Source of the DNA: Unio delphinus | Lineage: Eukaryota > Mollusca > Bivalvia > Unionida > Unionidae | DNA: 64,000 bases | Direction of reading: 5' to 3' | Assembly: GCA_029339505.1 (NCBI GenBank) | Contig: JAQISU010000041.1 | Location: forward strand, 8,715,501 to 8,779,500 | Shown here: one piece after another, positions 1 through 10,448 of the stretch | How the letters are laid out: each line of letters opens with the position of its first letter | Numbering within the stretch: the first letter of the stretch is position 1 | Notes under the pieces: model-generated | Databases searched by the model: none | The model's input: the letters and a program-made list of their open reading frames with translations, nothing else | What the model was told of the DNA's origin: nothing | Program-made: the position numbers and the translations under genes

Positions 1-1954
1 TAAACTGATAGAAGCATAAGCTAGCATAGATGCTCTCAAATGTGTATACTGAACATTTTCACCGTCTGCGTAAGTAACAATTGCACCAAATTTTGTTCCA
101 TCAGACAAGAAAGCGTCGAAGTTTATACCCTTAGATGTTATATTCGTGATTATAAAATCGTACTCAGCGCTATCTATAATCAATCGTGAAGAATATGTTA
201 TTGTCGTATTTTCCACCTTGAGTAAATTTACCAATTATTCTTCTACCAAGATCCTTTGCGTCTTTGTTTCAGATTTCAAATAGCTGTTTGGACCAATTCA
301 TGATATATTCTTCGTTGAGATCAGGAAACTGGTTTCGTTGTTCGCTGATTATACTATCTAGATCAGGTTGTGGCAACCATACTTCAGTTTGAACTCGAGA
401 GGATATAATCGCTTCACTGACAATCAGCGATTTTAACATCATACAATCGATCATATACCGTAATAGCACTATTGGCATCCAATGTTTTTCAGACATGTGT
501 CTAACAATCCTAACATAACAGCACGGATGTAACCCTGTAGCCAATTCAAATGATACCACACGAGCGAATCCGGTTAAATCAAAATGAGGCAGTGGTCCAT
601 TAATAGCAACACGGGCCATCTCGTGCGTGGGATGTCCAAATCGTTTAAAATATCTAGCGCATTCTCCGTACCCGGGAAAACTCGCCGGATAACACGAGAC
701 TATATCAACTGTAATAATACTTTCACGGTCGTATTTTGTATTCCATAATCCACCGTGGTTATATTCTATACAACTTGATTTGATGTCTGTGAGAAATTCA
801 GCTCGCGTTGGTTTCCACGAGTTTTTCTTTCTTGCAAAATGAGCTGCAACCGACGGAATTGTAAAACAATTTGATAGTAACTGTTCGTCGTCGAAATTCT
901 TTGAAAAACTCATAGCTAGTTTTTTCATCTTGTCATGGAGGGCTTCAGTGCGGTTTAATTCTCCATTGGGTCTTACAAACTTATCGAATCCACCCTCGGG
1001 GTTTTCGGCGCTGTGAAGTAAACACACTGATACAGGATCGTTTTTACTCAACTGGTAAATAGCATCGAACAAGTTTTTCTCAGAGAATTCTGGAGAGGAA
1101 AATTCTTTGGGTATATATTTTATGGTTCTATCCCGCGGATATATTGTTACCGCAGGTGTCCATGCGTGTTCGTTATGATCAATAATTTTGATTGGGGCTC
1201 CATTTGATTTATATTTCGATTCGTATAATATCTCGCCGGTTATCGTCGCTACGGTTATTGGAAATCTTAATGATGTTTCTAATTCAGCTATATCCTGAAT
1301 CGATGCTCCGTTTTTCCTAACTGTTAATTCCCACTCGGTTATTTTTTTCGTCTTAGATCAGTCAATTTGTTCCCGCGGGATGCATTTGTGAAGTGTTCTA
1401 TTATTCGTTCTGCTACACAATTGACCCTAGACGAAGTCAACGACGAAGTCATCAACGACAGTTTCATGGGTTTTAGCTTTTTAATACTCGGTTTATCATT
1501 TAACGGATATATCCCGTAAACAACTGCTGTTACAGGATAAGATCTCTCGTAATACGGTTTGCCAATTCCAGTCAAAATTCCTGGTTTTGAATCTTGACTC
1601 ACAGTGACAGTTTTATTGTCCTTGAGAATTGGTTCAAATTTATCACGAATAATCCAATCTCCAGTGTCTGAACGGATAATGAATTTTATTCTAAAAAAAT
1701 ACCTTTTCCGCGAAAGATGTGAAATTATCACTGCTGCTTTTTATCGTTCATCGTAGCGTCAACGATACCATCAATTCGAAATGTCGACCAACAGTGAGAT
1801 GCTCCATCATCTTGAATTCATTAAAACAGTCTCTGATTTTACTTATCATAGTTCTATCACGAATTTTCCCCTTTGGTGTATCAAAGACTCTATCGAGAGT
1901 GAATTTAGCATTTTTCCAAGGTGTAATTTTCGATAATCTCTCAAACTCCTTCAT
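1..1954 (-). pseudogene. Polinton protein-primed family B DNA polymerase, broken, cut by window edge
   Basis: This is the replicative DNA polymerase of a Polinton/adintovirus-like element. It runs right to left from an ATG at 1952-1954 and leaves the window at base 1, so the C-terminus, including the YxDTDS-type motif C, is not seen. The clearest part is 269-1072, with a motif A of form DIVSCYPASF followed by FGHPTHEMARVAINGPLP, a block typical of Polinton PolB. Further on (1-268) a GKFTQGG stretch and LRASMLAYA, both familiar from this family, lie in another frame. The N-terminal region is split over 1748-1954, 1339-1731 and the stretch down to 1072. At least three frameshifts or stops are present (near 1735, 1335, 1075 and 268), so it cannot make a full enzyme. 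It faces away from the capsid genes across a regulatory-looking gap. Confidence 0.88.
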
Positions 1955-1990
1955 GCTATAATTAAAACAAGTATTTAAATAAAGAATTTA

Positions 1991-2032
1991 TGTATAATGA
2001 ATCATTGCAAATGGCTTATGATTCATTATACA
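1991..2032. promoter_or_regulatory. Perfect 15-bp inverted repeat upstream of the polymerase gene
   Basis: The arms at 1991-2005 (TGTATAATGAATCAT) and 2018-2032 are exact reverse complements around a 12-base loop. The repeat sits 37 bases upstream of the polymerase start and about 115 bases before the next plus-strand gene, in the divergent promoter region. It could be an operator or a hairpin in a transcript; no function is proven. Confidence 0.6.
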
Positions 2033-2147
2033 TACATTATTCATTATCAGTGACAAAATCATAAGAACTTCTCAAGACTAGATCGAAAGATTTCCTAGTG
2101 TAATCATTCGACCAAACAATGAATTAGACAAATAGTATAGTATATAA

Positions 2148-2377
2148 ATGAACCAAGAATTCCGACCAGACCCTGTAATCAGCAACTATGAGGCTTCCAG
2201 TGATGGTATTATCAGAAACCGCAGATTGAAGAAGCCAGTTGGTTTTGTGACGTGTTACCCAAACAATATGCACTAATCAAACGAATTCAGAACTCTATCC
2301 GTGACTCCTTGTTATGCTGTGACGACGTCAGTAAGTTTGTCCCGTTATTTACTATCGTGGAAAAAATAAGAAAATAA
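2148..2377 (+). pseudogene. Small unknown Polinton gene with one frameshift
   Basis: An ATG at 2148 lies directly after a TATA-like tract (2136-2147). It opens 37 codons ending at a TAA near 2275. A second frame is open from about 2227 to a stop at 2375-2377 and continues with plausible coding sequence (WFCDVLPKQYALIKRIQNS). The simplest reading is one gene of about 75 residues broken by a single frameshift. I do not recognise the family. It lies in the divergent region between the polymerase and the structural genes, where small regulatory proteins would be expected, but no helix-turn-helix or zinc motif is evident. It could also be chance open frame. Confidence 0.35.
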
Positions 2378-2515
2378 TTAGAGAAACAGTATGAAGTAAA
2401 AGGAACAATTAATTAAAAAATCAGAAATATAAGATTGTTAATTGAACAAAATGAAAAGCCCCTTTCGGATAATTTTTAGTAAAATCCATGGACGGTTTTA
2501 CCAGGAAGTTGTACA

Positions 2516-2935
2516 TTTTCATAGTAAAATATTTTTTTATTACTGAAATTTTCATAGTAAATATTTTTTTATTACTGAAATTTTCATAGTAAATAGTTTT
2601 TTTTAGTCGTTTCTTGACTGATTTTGGCTATTTTTTGACTGATTTTGATTATTTTTTTGACTGATTCAGTTGAAAATCTCTGAGATTTTACGGTCAAACG
2701 GTCGATTTTGCATGGGATTTCTCGTAGATTTTTTCACTTAATAATGACTTTGAGTAGAAAATCATAAAAAAAATCACAAAAACTGACTAAAAACGACTAA
2801 AAAACGAATAGAAAACGACAAAAACGACCAAAAATTACCAAAAATGACTGTTGTTTTCAGTAGGGTCAAACGGTCGATTTTGCATGGGGTTTCCCGTAGA
2901 CTTTTCCCCGACAATAGAAGATTTTTCACTTGAAA
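2516..2935. repeat. AT-rich intergenic direct repeats
   Basis: This gene-free stretch holds three copies of a 32-33 bp unit starting TTTTCATAGTAAA at 2516, 2549 and 2581. Three short GACTGATT-type copies follow around 2625-2667, and a run of related ACGACTAAAA-type units at 2775-2850. A longer direct repeat beginning GGTCAAACGGTCGATTTTGC is present at 2692-2739 and 2864-2931. Together they look like a control or replication region of the element, but no specific role can be read. Confidence 0.55.
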
Positions 2936-2942
2936 TCTTTGG

Positions 2943-3008
2943 AAATTGCTGGCAATTTCTGGGAAAATCTCTTCGAGATTCAAATTGGAAAATTGTTTAC
3001 GATTTGAA
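2943..3008 (+). promoter_or_regulatory. Intergenic palindrome-hairpin module, copy 1
   Basis: A near-palindrome (AAATTGCTGGCAATTT, 2943-2958) is followed by a small hairpin (arms 2966-2971 and 2975-2980) and by GTTTACGATTTGAA (2995-3008). The module ends two bases before the ATG at 3011. The same parts recur at 9,675-9,730 and, inverted in part, at 6,000-6,037. Confidence 0.5.
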
Positions 3009-3010
3009 TA

Positions 3011-3976
3011 ATGGTAAATGAAGCATTAACGACCCGATTGGCACGTGAGAGACTGGTCGCGATCAAAAAATTTATACCATTCCGCGACTCTGTAAGGAAT
3101 AAACTGCAAGCTAGACAAAGTTTACAAACGGATTTTGCTGTGGGATTTGAAGAATTGTTTAAACCAATAACCACAGCAACGATGGGGGTAGAACGTGCTA
3201 TATGGGGAGATGTTCCCGAGACTACGGGAAAATCTCTTATTGTTGAACTTGAAAACATAGCAGCGGAAACTGAACAAACAAAACAAGCTGTACAAAAGCT
3301 CCACGGTGATATGGAAATTGAACGAGGAAGTATTAGCAGTAATTGATGAGGCCGATCCACAAAAATTCCTGCGCTTGTTGTTGAGACTTATGAAAACAGA
3401 AAAAAAATATTGAAACCAGAACATCATAAATATGTTAGAAATATACCTCATTGGGCTGATATATTCTACAAAATAAAAACTAAAACAGGTCAAATTGACA
3501 CAACAAGTGCATCATACATTGAATATATCAATGTGGTTGGTACAGTGTATTAACAATATGAAGAGTTTAAACAACAATAAAAACCACAAAAATTGCAAGG
3601 AAAGCGACAGCAACCTTCAAAGCAAATATCTTTTTCACCTAAAAAACTAAAACAACCTTCGCTTGGACCATCTGATGATACTCTTGATTATTTACAAATC
3701 ACGGATACAGAAAAACTGGATGCTAGTGTCGGGAAGGGATTAAGAGATTCCAGTGGGACCCCAAGTGGGGTATCAATTCAATCTCCTGGTAATGTTCTCA
3801 GCAATATAGCACGATTAGAAGTTCTCATCGGAGGGAAACGAGCTGGAAAAAAGTCACCGGAAATAATCAATGAAGCAGCTGATATATGCAGGCGGTTATT
3901 TGCCGGCGGTATCATGGATATTGCAACATACCGAAATTTTATTGGCGAGTTAGTGGAGGATTATCACAGCCACTAA
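3011..3976 (+). pseudogene. Unknown structural-type Polinton protein, broken
   Basis: The first part (3011-3346) starts at an ATG directly after the hairpin module and encodes a charged, helix-rich protein with an AETEQTKQAV coiled-coil-like stretch. A second open part follows in another frame at about 3350-3550. The last part (3593-3976) is rich in Lys, Ser and Gln at first, then ends in a compact helical segment (INEAADICRRLFAGGIMDIA). The parts follow each other without gaps, so they are probably one gene of about 320 residues with two breaks. Its position ahead of the capsid genes fits a virion or scaffold protein. I do not recognise a named family. Confidence 0.5.
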
Positions 3977-4023
3977 GTCATCGGCGATAAATCACTGATT
4001 AGATAAATAACAATTGAATAAGA

Positions 4024-4349
4024 ATGATCATACACTACAACCATGACAAACCATCCAGCGTCTATGTAGTTAATTCACGGTTTCCAGTTTATAGCGCGTA
4101 CTATGGTGATGGTTTCGGTGATACAATTGCGGGGTTATTTGCAAAAATAGCTCCAAAAGTTGCGCCGCTAGTAAAACAAATATGAAAGCTATTGATGTTA
4201 TTCGTGATAAGGGTATTAGTGCTGTTGGAGATCTTGCCGGGAAAGCGTTTTCAGCCGCGAAGGATAAATTAACAGCGCTAGTTCGGCGGCGAAAGTCCAA
4301 AGGAGGACCAGTACCGTCTACAGCAGAGATGCCTGCGAGTGTTATTTAA
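4024..4349 (+). pseudogene. Small virion-core-like protein with one frameshift
   Basis: An ATG at 4024 opens 53 codons to a TGA at 4183. The reading continues in the overlapping frame from 4182 to a stop at 4347-4349. The first half has an aromatic lead (YSAYYGDGFGDT) then a hydrophobic or amphipathic helix (IAGLFAKIAPKVAPLV). The second half is Ala/Lys-rich and ends in a basic cluster (VRRRKSKGG). Small proteins with a Gly-rich start, amphipathic helix and basic tail are common in Polintons and are compared with adenovirus core or membrane-active peptides; that role is inferred. The 200 bases that follow hold a short direct repeat (ATTGATGACTCCG, twice, near 4400-4427) and no clear gene. Confidence 0.5.
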
Positions 4350-4563
4350 ATTATAAATAACGCAGTAGATCAAAAACTAGCGTTGCTGGTGACTCCGACA
4401 TTGATGACTCCGGCATTGATGACTCCGTCATGCACCAACGACCAAAGCAACATCGCAAATATGATAGCGGGAAATGGCTTACAACCACGACGAAAATGCT
4501 AGCGTGAAATTTCACCAATCAGCAGGTGAAAATCGCGATTTAGACTTTGATAAATAGAATAAA

Positions 4564-5977
4564 ATGTTTAAACGGTCACCTGATCCAGCGCTTGATATAG
4601 ACGCTCCAGTCCCCAAGGATGATTCTGTACGCCATTATATTACGCCTATTATGCAATAGACTCAAATAGTCCATCAAGAATTCAGCTTCAAGTTCATGAT
4701 ACCAGTAAATACTTTCTACCCGCTGAAGCGTTTATTGAAGTAGAAGGAGAACTTGTAACAGCTGCTGATACTTCTGCTGTACCAGCACCGTATCCAGTTG
4801 GTACTCAAGTCGTGTTTGTCAATAATGGTATCATGGCGCTATTTGAGAGTGCAAGATATCTATCATCGATGGAAAAGAGATTGAGTCTATAGATCGCGAT
4901 GTTGATGTGGCTACAACAATAATCGGGCTAGCAAGATATTCTGATGATTATACAAGATCAGCAGGACCTTCAATGATGTTTGCTAAGGATGTTAAACATA
5001 CCGCTGGAGGAAATCAATTTATTATAAGACGACCAAATGATCGTGCTGGTCCTCCTGCTCCTGTTGGTATCGAGGATATGATTATAAATGCTGATCCTAA
5101 TTTCAATCTAGGAGCTGCAACACGTATATTAATGTTGGGAGGAGCGCGTAGATCATTTTCATGCGCGATTCCACTACATCATATATTTGGATTCTGTAGA
5201 AATGTTCGAAAAGTTATCTACGGGGCAAAGTATACAGTAGCACTCGTGCGAAAGAGTGATGATAATGACGCAATTTGGAGGATTCCAGCAGATGCTGCAA
5301 ATCCAGATGCTGATGCTGGTAAAGTCATTTTAACAAAACTATCATTGTGGATGCCAGTGTTGACTCCATCAATCACCGCAGAAGAACGATTACTATCATT
5401 TATGGACCAAGGAGGAAAATCATTACTAAGTTGGCTAACGGTAAGTACAGATGTTAAACAATCGAATATTAATGGGTTATTCACATGGAACCTAGCATCA
5501 AAACAAGGCGTTGCTGCGCCACGTCATATATTTATTGCGTTACAGGATAACACACGAGTTGGCGATTAACGTTTCAACCATATGATATTTGATCAATTAG
5601 GTGTTAAAGACATCTCACTGAGAATAAACGGCCAGCAGGAACCATCTGAAGATGTACAACTTGATTACAATCAAAATCATATTGCTCGTGTGTATTATAG
5701 GTTGTTGTTATTTATGTCACGCGATCAAAATGCCGATACTTGTCTGCAAATATCACATTTGGATTTTAAGAATTTATACCCGATTTATTATTTTTCGTTG
5801 GAACATCTTGATTTAACAAGACAATCCGTCGTTGATATACACTTTAGAGCTAATGTGCTTCGTGGTGCTATTGCTAATTATAGAGCGGTTGCTGTCATTC
5901 TCAGCGACAAATCAATGCTACTCGAAGGTGTTTGCGGAAGAATGGGAGTGGTAGATGCGACAGTGGAAATTCTTTGA
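4564..5977 (+). pseudogene. Polinton major capsid protein (double jelly-roll), broken
   Basis: This is the hexon-like major capsid protein, which builds the icosahedral shell as trimers. The ATG at 4564 opens a short frame that stops near 4660. Coding sequence continues in other frames to about 4890, and the long body is 4907-5569. After a stop at 5567-5569 the reading resumes at 5582-5977. Features matching Polinton capsid proteins are LMLGGARRSFSCAIPLHHIF and FGFCRNVRKVIYG in the first jelly-roll region, the LWMPVLTPS segment, and a second half with FKNLYPIYYFSLEH and a terminal hydrophobic strand. The total span of about 470 codons fits the family. At least three breaks make it non-functional. 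It lies between a core-like protein and the protease, the usual virion-gene neighbourhood. Confidence 0.85.
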
Positions 5978-5999
5978 TTAGAATCTCTGGAAAGTCTTT

Positions 6000-6037
6000 G
6001 ATTTTCAGATTCAGAAAATCCTTGTTGAAATCGTAAA
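6000..6037 (-). promoter_or_regulatory. Intergenic hairpin module, copy 2 (partly inverted)
   Basis: A hairpin with 7-bp arms (GATTTTC at 6000-6006, GAAAATC at 6014-6020) is followed by TTGAAATCGTAAA (6025-6037), the reverse complement of the TTTACGATTTCAA found in the module at 9,718-9,730. It lies between the capsid gene and the next start at 6095. Confidence 0.45.
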
Positions 6038-6094
6038 TGATGTTCTTGATTTTTCCTTTGAATCGGCGATTTAGAATTAATCTGTTATTGTATA

Positions 6095-6514
6095 ATGTCA
6101 TACAGTCATATCGGTGCTAAATTGACCTCAGGTCAACTCAAGAAATTGCAATCAGAATCGGCTAAGCGATGTGGAACCACAATCACGTTGAAATACAATC
6201 AGATGACTGGCGGGGCGAATAAATTGTCGCTGACAACTCGTGAAGTAAAACATGCAAAAGGCGTTCAGATTACTCCCTCTGCGGCTGCTATCAAAAATAT
6301 GATTAAAACCGGCGGTATATTCCCGTTGTTAGCTGCGATTCCGGCTTTGATTGCAGCAGCAGCCTCAGCGGTTGCTAAAGCTGCGGCGTTAGGAACCGTT
6401 GGCGCCACGGCAGGATTGGCACTAAAGAAAGCAACTGGGCAGGGTTATAAAGAAAAGGGAAAGGGTCTAAGACTACCAGGAACCCCCACACATGGTACAA
6501 GGGAAGCGGCCTGA
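6095..6514 (+). CDS. Polinton membrane-active core-like protein (adenovirus pX/pVI-type analogue)
   Basis: This 139-residue frame is uninterrupted, which is rare in this element. The N-terminal half has the alternating pattern LTSGQLKKLQ, then TTITLKYNQM, then KLSLTTREVKHAKGVQIT. This repeated short-strand and helix layout is well known in small Polinton/adintovirus proteins. The second half has a glycine pair (GGIFPLLAAIPALIAAA) leading into a long Ala-rich hydrophobic segment at roughly residues 75-110. A basic Gly/Lys-rich tail follows. Such proteins are thought to be virion core or membrane-disrupting factors; here that is by analogy. It sits between the capsid and protease genes, as expected for a protease substrate. 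I cannot tell whether it is still expressed. Confidence 0.65.
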   Translation: MSYSHIGAKLTSGQLKKLQSESAKRCGTTITLKYNQMTGGANKLSLTTREVKHAKGVQITPSAAAIKNMIKTGGIFPLLAAIPALIAAAASAVAKAAALGTVGATAGLALKKATGQGYKEKGKGLRLPGTPTHGTREAA

Positions 6515-6542
6515 GAATCCCAGGAACAGTTAACTAGTTCCA

Positions 6543-6950
6543 ATATCCAATTTTGATTTACTCGATGCTGCTAAAAAACTTCCAATTAAAAACTTCAGAG
6601 GTGTCTTTATGAAAGATTAGTTGCCGACACAACCAAACAGCGTTGGAACCGGTATCATTAATCTCGATAACAGCACCGGACCTGGAACTCACTGGGTTGC
6701 ATACGCTATTGATCCACGCGGGATTGTTTATTTCGATTCATATGGATTAGCGCCACCGAAGAAATTTATGCGTTATATAAACCGCTTAAAGACTTGTCCA
6801 ATGAAGACTTGGTATTCTACGCTACCAACACAACAAATGAATGATCCACCAATATGCGGCAGCGAAGTATTAAATGTCCTTGACGCTATTTCAACATCTG
6901 GCAAACCACCACATGTTATCGTAAATGAATACACTAGTAATTGCTTTTAG
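6543..6950 (+). pseudogene. Adenain-like cysteine protease, broken 5' end
   Basis: This is the maturation protease that cleaves capsid precursors, a C5-like (adenain) enzyme. The catalytic residues are visible: His in GTHWVAYA, Asp in VYFDSYG and Cys in PPICGSEVLNVL, in the order and spacing of the family. The aromatic residue after the His (HW) and the CG pair at the nucleophile are also as expected. The frame is open from 6543, where it begins without an ATG (ISNFDLLDAAKKLPI). It is interrupted by an in-frame TAG at 6618-6620, and then runs clean from 6621 to 6950. The N-terminus is therefore damaged while the catalytic body is intact. Length is close to that of Polinton proteases. Confidence 0.85.
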
Positions 6951-7078
6951 AGACAGATGTATAAAATAACATGATTCATATTTTGGGGGAGATCTTTATC
7001 AACGCTGAAGAAACCCGAACCCGATGGCGTTGCAACCGGTGATAAAAGAGAATAATCGAAAATGAAATAGCTGAGACG

Positions 7079-7821
7079 TTGAATCTAGCAAATGTTGACC
7101 CCGGGGAAATAGTTGTATTTCAAGATCGTCAGGGTAAATTGAAAACTAGTAATGTGTCGTTGGATGATATTTTAGTTAAACAACGAAACGCAATCGAGGA
7201 TACTATCGCATTATTTTCCGATCAGGGTAAACTCAAATCGGGTGTACTTATTTCGACGATTACAGATAGATTAAAAACTATCAACCATGAGTTGAAAAAT
7301 TCTGTGTTGGAACTAGCAACACTTCAATCTAGAATTGAAGAATACGTAAAACAGTTTTCAGTTTTTCGTAAAAATATCATCGAGAAATTTATTGGAACCA
7401 CGTCGGATAAAATTGAAATAAAACTCCGTGATATTAAAAAATCCATCGATGAGACGAAAAAATTCATCGAAGCAATCAAAGATGATTTTCCGAGGATGAT
7501 AACAACAATTGAAAAACAAAAATTCCTCATGACAAAACCAACAACGTACTATACACGATCCAACACGGATCATTTGCGTGGACTACTACAGACAACAAAT
7601 TAGATATCACTGCAACCGTCAAAGGTATTTATCGATTAACACTAGTGACGACGACTAAATTTAACATATCATCGTCGAGTTCATCCGGGACCAACAATAC
7701 GATATCAAAGATCATCGACAAGGATAAAACTGAAAAGTTCACGATAACATCAACTGATAAAAATTTAATTGGGGCTTCAGTAACATGGTATGCGGAATTC
7801 GTAGCGGATTTGAGTAAATAA
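7079..7821 (+). pseudogene. Coiled-coil virion-type protein with a beta-rich C-terminus, one frameshift
   Basis: The open part 7079-7603 has no ATG at its start; a short ATG frame at 7062 ends at once, so the true start is unclear. It encodes a long helical, Lys/Glu/Ile-rich protein with heptad-like spacing (about residues 60-150, for example LRDIKKSIDETKKFIEAIK). After the TAG at 7601-7603 the adjacent frame continues to 7821 with alternating Thr/Ser/Val strands (GIYRLTLVTTTKF) and ends in SVTWYAEFVADLSK. A stalk plus beta-rich head would suit a fibre-like or attachment protein, but I have no family match and other virion roles are equally possible. Confidence 0.5.
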
Positions 7822-7854
7822 CAGTTTCAATTGAAATCTGTTATAATAAATAAA

Positions 7855-8106
7855 ATGTCGTCACCGATGATTTCATCACCGACGGTACCTTCGGTATCTC
7901 AATATCGCTATGATCAGGCTAGAGAGTTTCAGACTAAACTCAAAGCGTTCACTGAAGAGTATGCAATGAAAATTAAAAAATACCAACGAAGAATCACCGC
8001 AGTTGACGTTACCGTATACTCGATGAGTGATGTAATCTCCTCGGTAACAATGATTGCTCTGATAGCTGTTCCAATTTGTATATCAGCGGCAACAACAATC
8101 GCGTGA
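7855..8106 (+). CDS. Small single-pass membrane protein of the Polinton
   Basis: The ATG at 7855 (in AAAATGTCG) is preferred over the in-frame 7831 codon because it is a true ATG after an A-rich leader. The product is about 83 residues: a Ser/Pro-rich start, a basic amphipathic middle (EYAMKIKKYQRRIT) and one hydrophobic segment near the C-terminus (VTMIALIAVPICISAATTIA). The frame is intact. The family is unknown; a small virion membrane protein is the likeliest reading from context. Bases 8107-8267 hold only a 12-codon frame and nothing I can name. Confidence 0.4.
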   Translation: MSSPMISSPTVPSVSQYRYDQAREFQTKLKAFTEEYAMKIKKYQRRITAVDVTVYSMSDVISSVTMIALIAVPICISAATTIA

Positions 8107-8267
8107 ATAATTTCGATAATAACAAAAAAATATCATCATGCAGCCAACGCAAACTACAAGACTACATAATTAAATTTCATGTTGTATCAACCGCGTACTC
8201 GCAATTGTCCTCGTTGATATAGTCGTCGCTCGATGATACATTTATATCAGATAGTGAGTTCTCAGCG

Positions 8268-9676
8268 ATGCTACATATTTATGAATCCGCGATGTCAAGA
8301 TTAGAGCGACAACATGAATATAATAACGATGAAAACACCGCAGGAATTACTTCAACGAATAGTGGAGAGAACACAAACCCAGTACAAACTAGCATGATAT
8401 CAATAACATCAACCAATCCTGAATTCAGTGTGAATTTCCCTATCCCAGTCCCCGTGAAGGAGATAGCGCTAGCAAAACTACGATTGTATCACAGTTGGCC
8501 TAATATTAGGTCAGCACCATTTGGCGGTCAACAACCGAATAACAGCTTAGTATTTGCGAATAAGAATCGCGAAGAAGGGACTCCAGACTGGAACGTTGTT
8601 TCAATACCATCCGGATCATACCAAATCGAAGAAATCAATCCTGAATTTCAGCGTAGAATAAAATCAATTACGTGAACAGAATCGAAAATCGCTATAACGG
8701 TTCATGATTGATCATCTGCCATTGAGATAAACTCGCCTGATTATGTCGTAGATATCTATCAGAGTTCTAAAAGGACAATACTAGGATGGCCTGAATTACC
8801 ACCCCGGGGAAAACTCGTTGATATACCCGAACCGAAAAAATCTGATTACATCACCGACAGGATAAAATCTGATAATCCAGTAAAAAGTTGTACCGACTAT
8901 GACAAATCGAAATTTTTCACAATCGGTATAATACATCCACGTGGAGACGAATTTCATAAACCTAACTTCAATGTTGCCGAAATTTTCTCAGCGATGATGA
9001 ATGATCTTTTACTGCTGTTGACATCCCTCAGATCTGGTACTCTCACCCGAGATGAATTAATTAGCGTCGTAGAGACATGCAACAAAATTATTGACGACGC
9101 GGAAACATTTAATTTACAAATTATTCAAGAAGTATTAAACGATACTAATCCCCTTACAAGAATACAATTTGCCAGTAGCGCTAATATACGCTTGGAAGAG
9201 ATTCATACATACAAATACTCCGCTATGCTGTCCCAGACATGAAAAAATATCTCAACAACGCAATCAATGCTGGTTTCAAAAAAATTTATGATGAATGGGT
9301 AAAAAATCCACAACAACCACAAAAAATAATTTTGACTCACAATAATGACCCAGAAGGAGGCGGCAGACATATCGCTTCTCAAAATGTTAATATATCCTCG
9401 GTGATAGCATTGAATTTAGTATGTGATGTTATCGAAGGAAGCTATCAAATAAATCTCGAACGATCAAATCAAGCTCAGCAGGGATATATTTTGTATTCAT
9501 TTGCACCAACAGCTCCTCCAGGATTTCTAATTATTGAGTCTCCTTTTAATCCAGTCTATATACGATGTCATAATAATTAGCCAAAGAGAATCAACTTCAA
9601 ACTCACTGACCAGTCTAATAATCTGATTGATTTACAAGGTGAGGTTCTACAAATGTGTCTGTTTGTGAAATCTTAA
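8268..9676 (+). pseudogene. Penton-like minor capsid protein, broken in several places
   Basis: Four consecutive open stretches in different frames make up this gene: 8268-8675, about 8708-9242, 9239-9580 and about 9589-9676. The first holds LAKLRLYHSWPNI and a W..VSIPSGSYQIEEIN block. The second includes SSKRTILGWPELPP. The third ends with a run of the type GYILYSFAPTAPPGF, then IIESPFNPVYI. The last resembles the DQ-N-LVDLRGE strand that closes these proteins. This order matches a protein common in animal Polintons and taken to be the vertex (penton-like) or other minor jelly-roll capsid protein. Assignment as penton is from memory of the family pattern. Two or three frameshifts and a stop at 9578-9580 make it non-functional. 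The stretch around 8860-9240 is less familiar and may be an extra domain. Confidence 0.6.
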
Positions 9677-9730
9677 ATTGCTAGCAATTTCAACAATGAT
9701 TTTCATCGTGAAAATCGTTTACGATTTCAA
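9675..9730 (+). promoter_or_regulatory. Intergenic palindrome-hairpin module, copy 3
   Basis: A perfect 16-bp palindrome (AAATTGCTAGCAATTT, 9675-9690) is followed by a hairpin with 8-bp arms (9698-9705 and 9709-9716) and by GTTTACGATTTCAA (9717-9730). It overlaps the stop of the minor capsid gene, so it may end transcription there. Confidence 0.5.
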
Positions 9731-9739
9731 GAATTGTTA

Positions 9740-9973
9740 ACACCATAGCAGCAGACGCGGTGACGTTGGCGTCTTCGAGGAATTTGCCTCGTCGACGCTT
9801 TTTTACGCTTCATTGGCAAGGTACTTAAACCCAAGAGGTTTTGAGAAAACCCTGATTTGACAAACAGGGCTTTAACATCGTTAAGGCTCCAATTGGCAAA
9901 TGGAGACTTAAAATGTTTTGCTTAAAATCTACCCCAATTAGAGAAGTCGGATTCGCCCCCTCTGCTGCTACCT
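9740..9973. mobile_element. Probable right terminus of the left Polinton piece
   Basis: This gene-free stretch is less AT-rich than its surroundings and contains small inverted repeats (CCCTG at 9859-9883 and TTAAC/GTTAA around 9871-9882). It stops near 9973, where host repeat sequence begins: CTTTAATCATTG starts at 9975 and is continued leftwards differently in two other copies (11,080 and 13,689). Read inwards, the end is AGGTAGCAGCAGAGGGGGCG, which starts with AG as Polinton termini do. The matching left terminus is outside the window, so an inverted repeat cannot be confirmed. Confidence 0.45.
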
Positions 9974-10339
9974 CGCTTTAATCATTGTTACATCGGACCA
10001 AGTCTTCATTGCATGTATACTGTTATATGATGTTCAAATCAACTACATAAAAAAGTATATTGGAAAGTGTTCTGGTCTAAACAATGTTAAATTGCTTTAC
10101 ATGCTGCACTGATATAGGACAATGTTAAAAACACTCATGCACTGTGGGCACTTACCAACACGCATACAACAAAATCTTGAATGTCTGCCAATTTTATTTA
10201 CAATTTGCGTGATATAAATTCAACCAGTTATGATTTAGTCATCATAATATTCATTTTATGTGCATACGGAATGGGGTGGGTGTATAGAAAATTGTCTTAC
10301 TCGCTTATTATCTGGCACAGGAAAGACCTCATTCTTCTT

Positions 10340-10370
<31 letters not shown>

Positions 10371-10385
10371 TTATTATTATTATTA

Positions 10386-10448
<63 letters not shown>

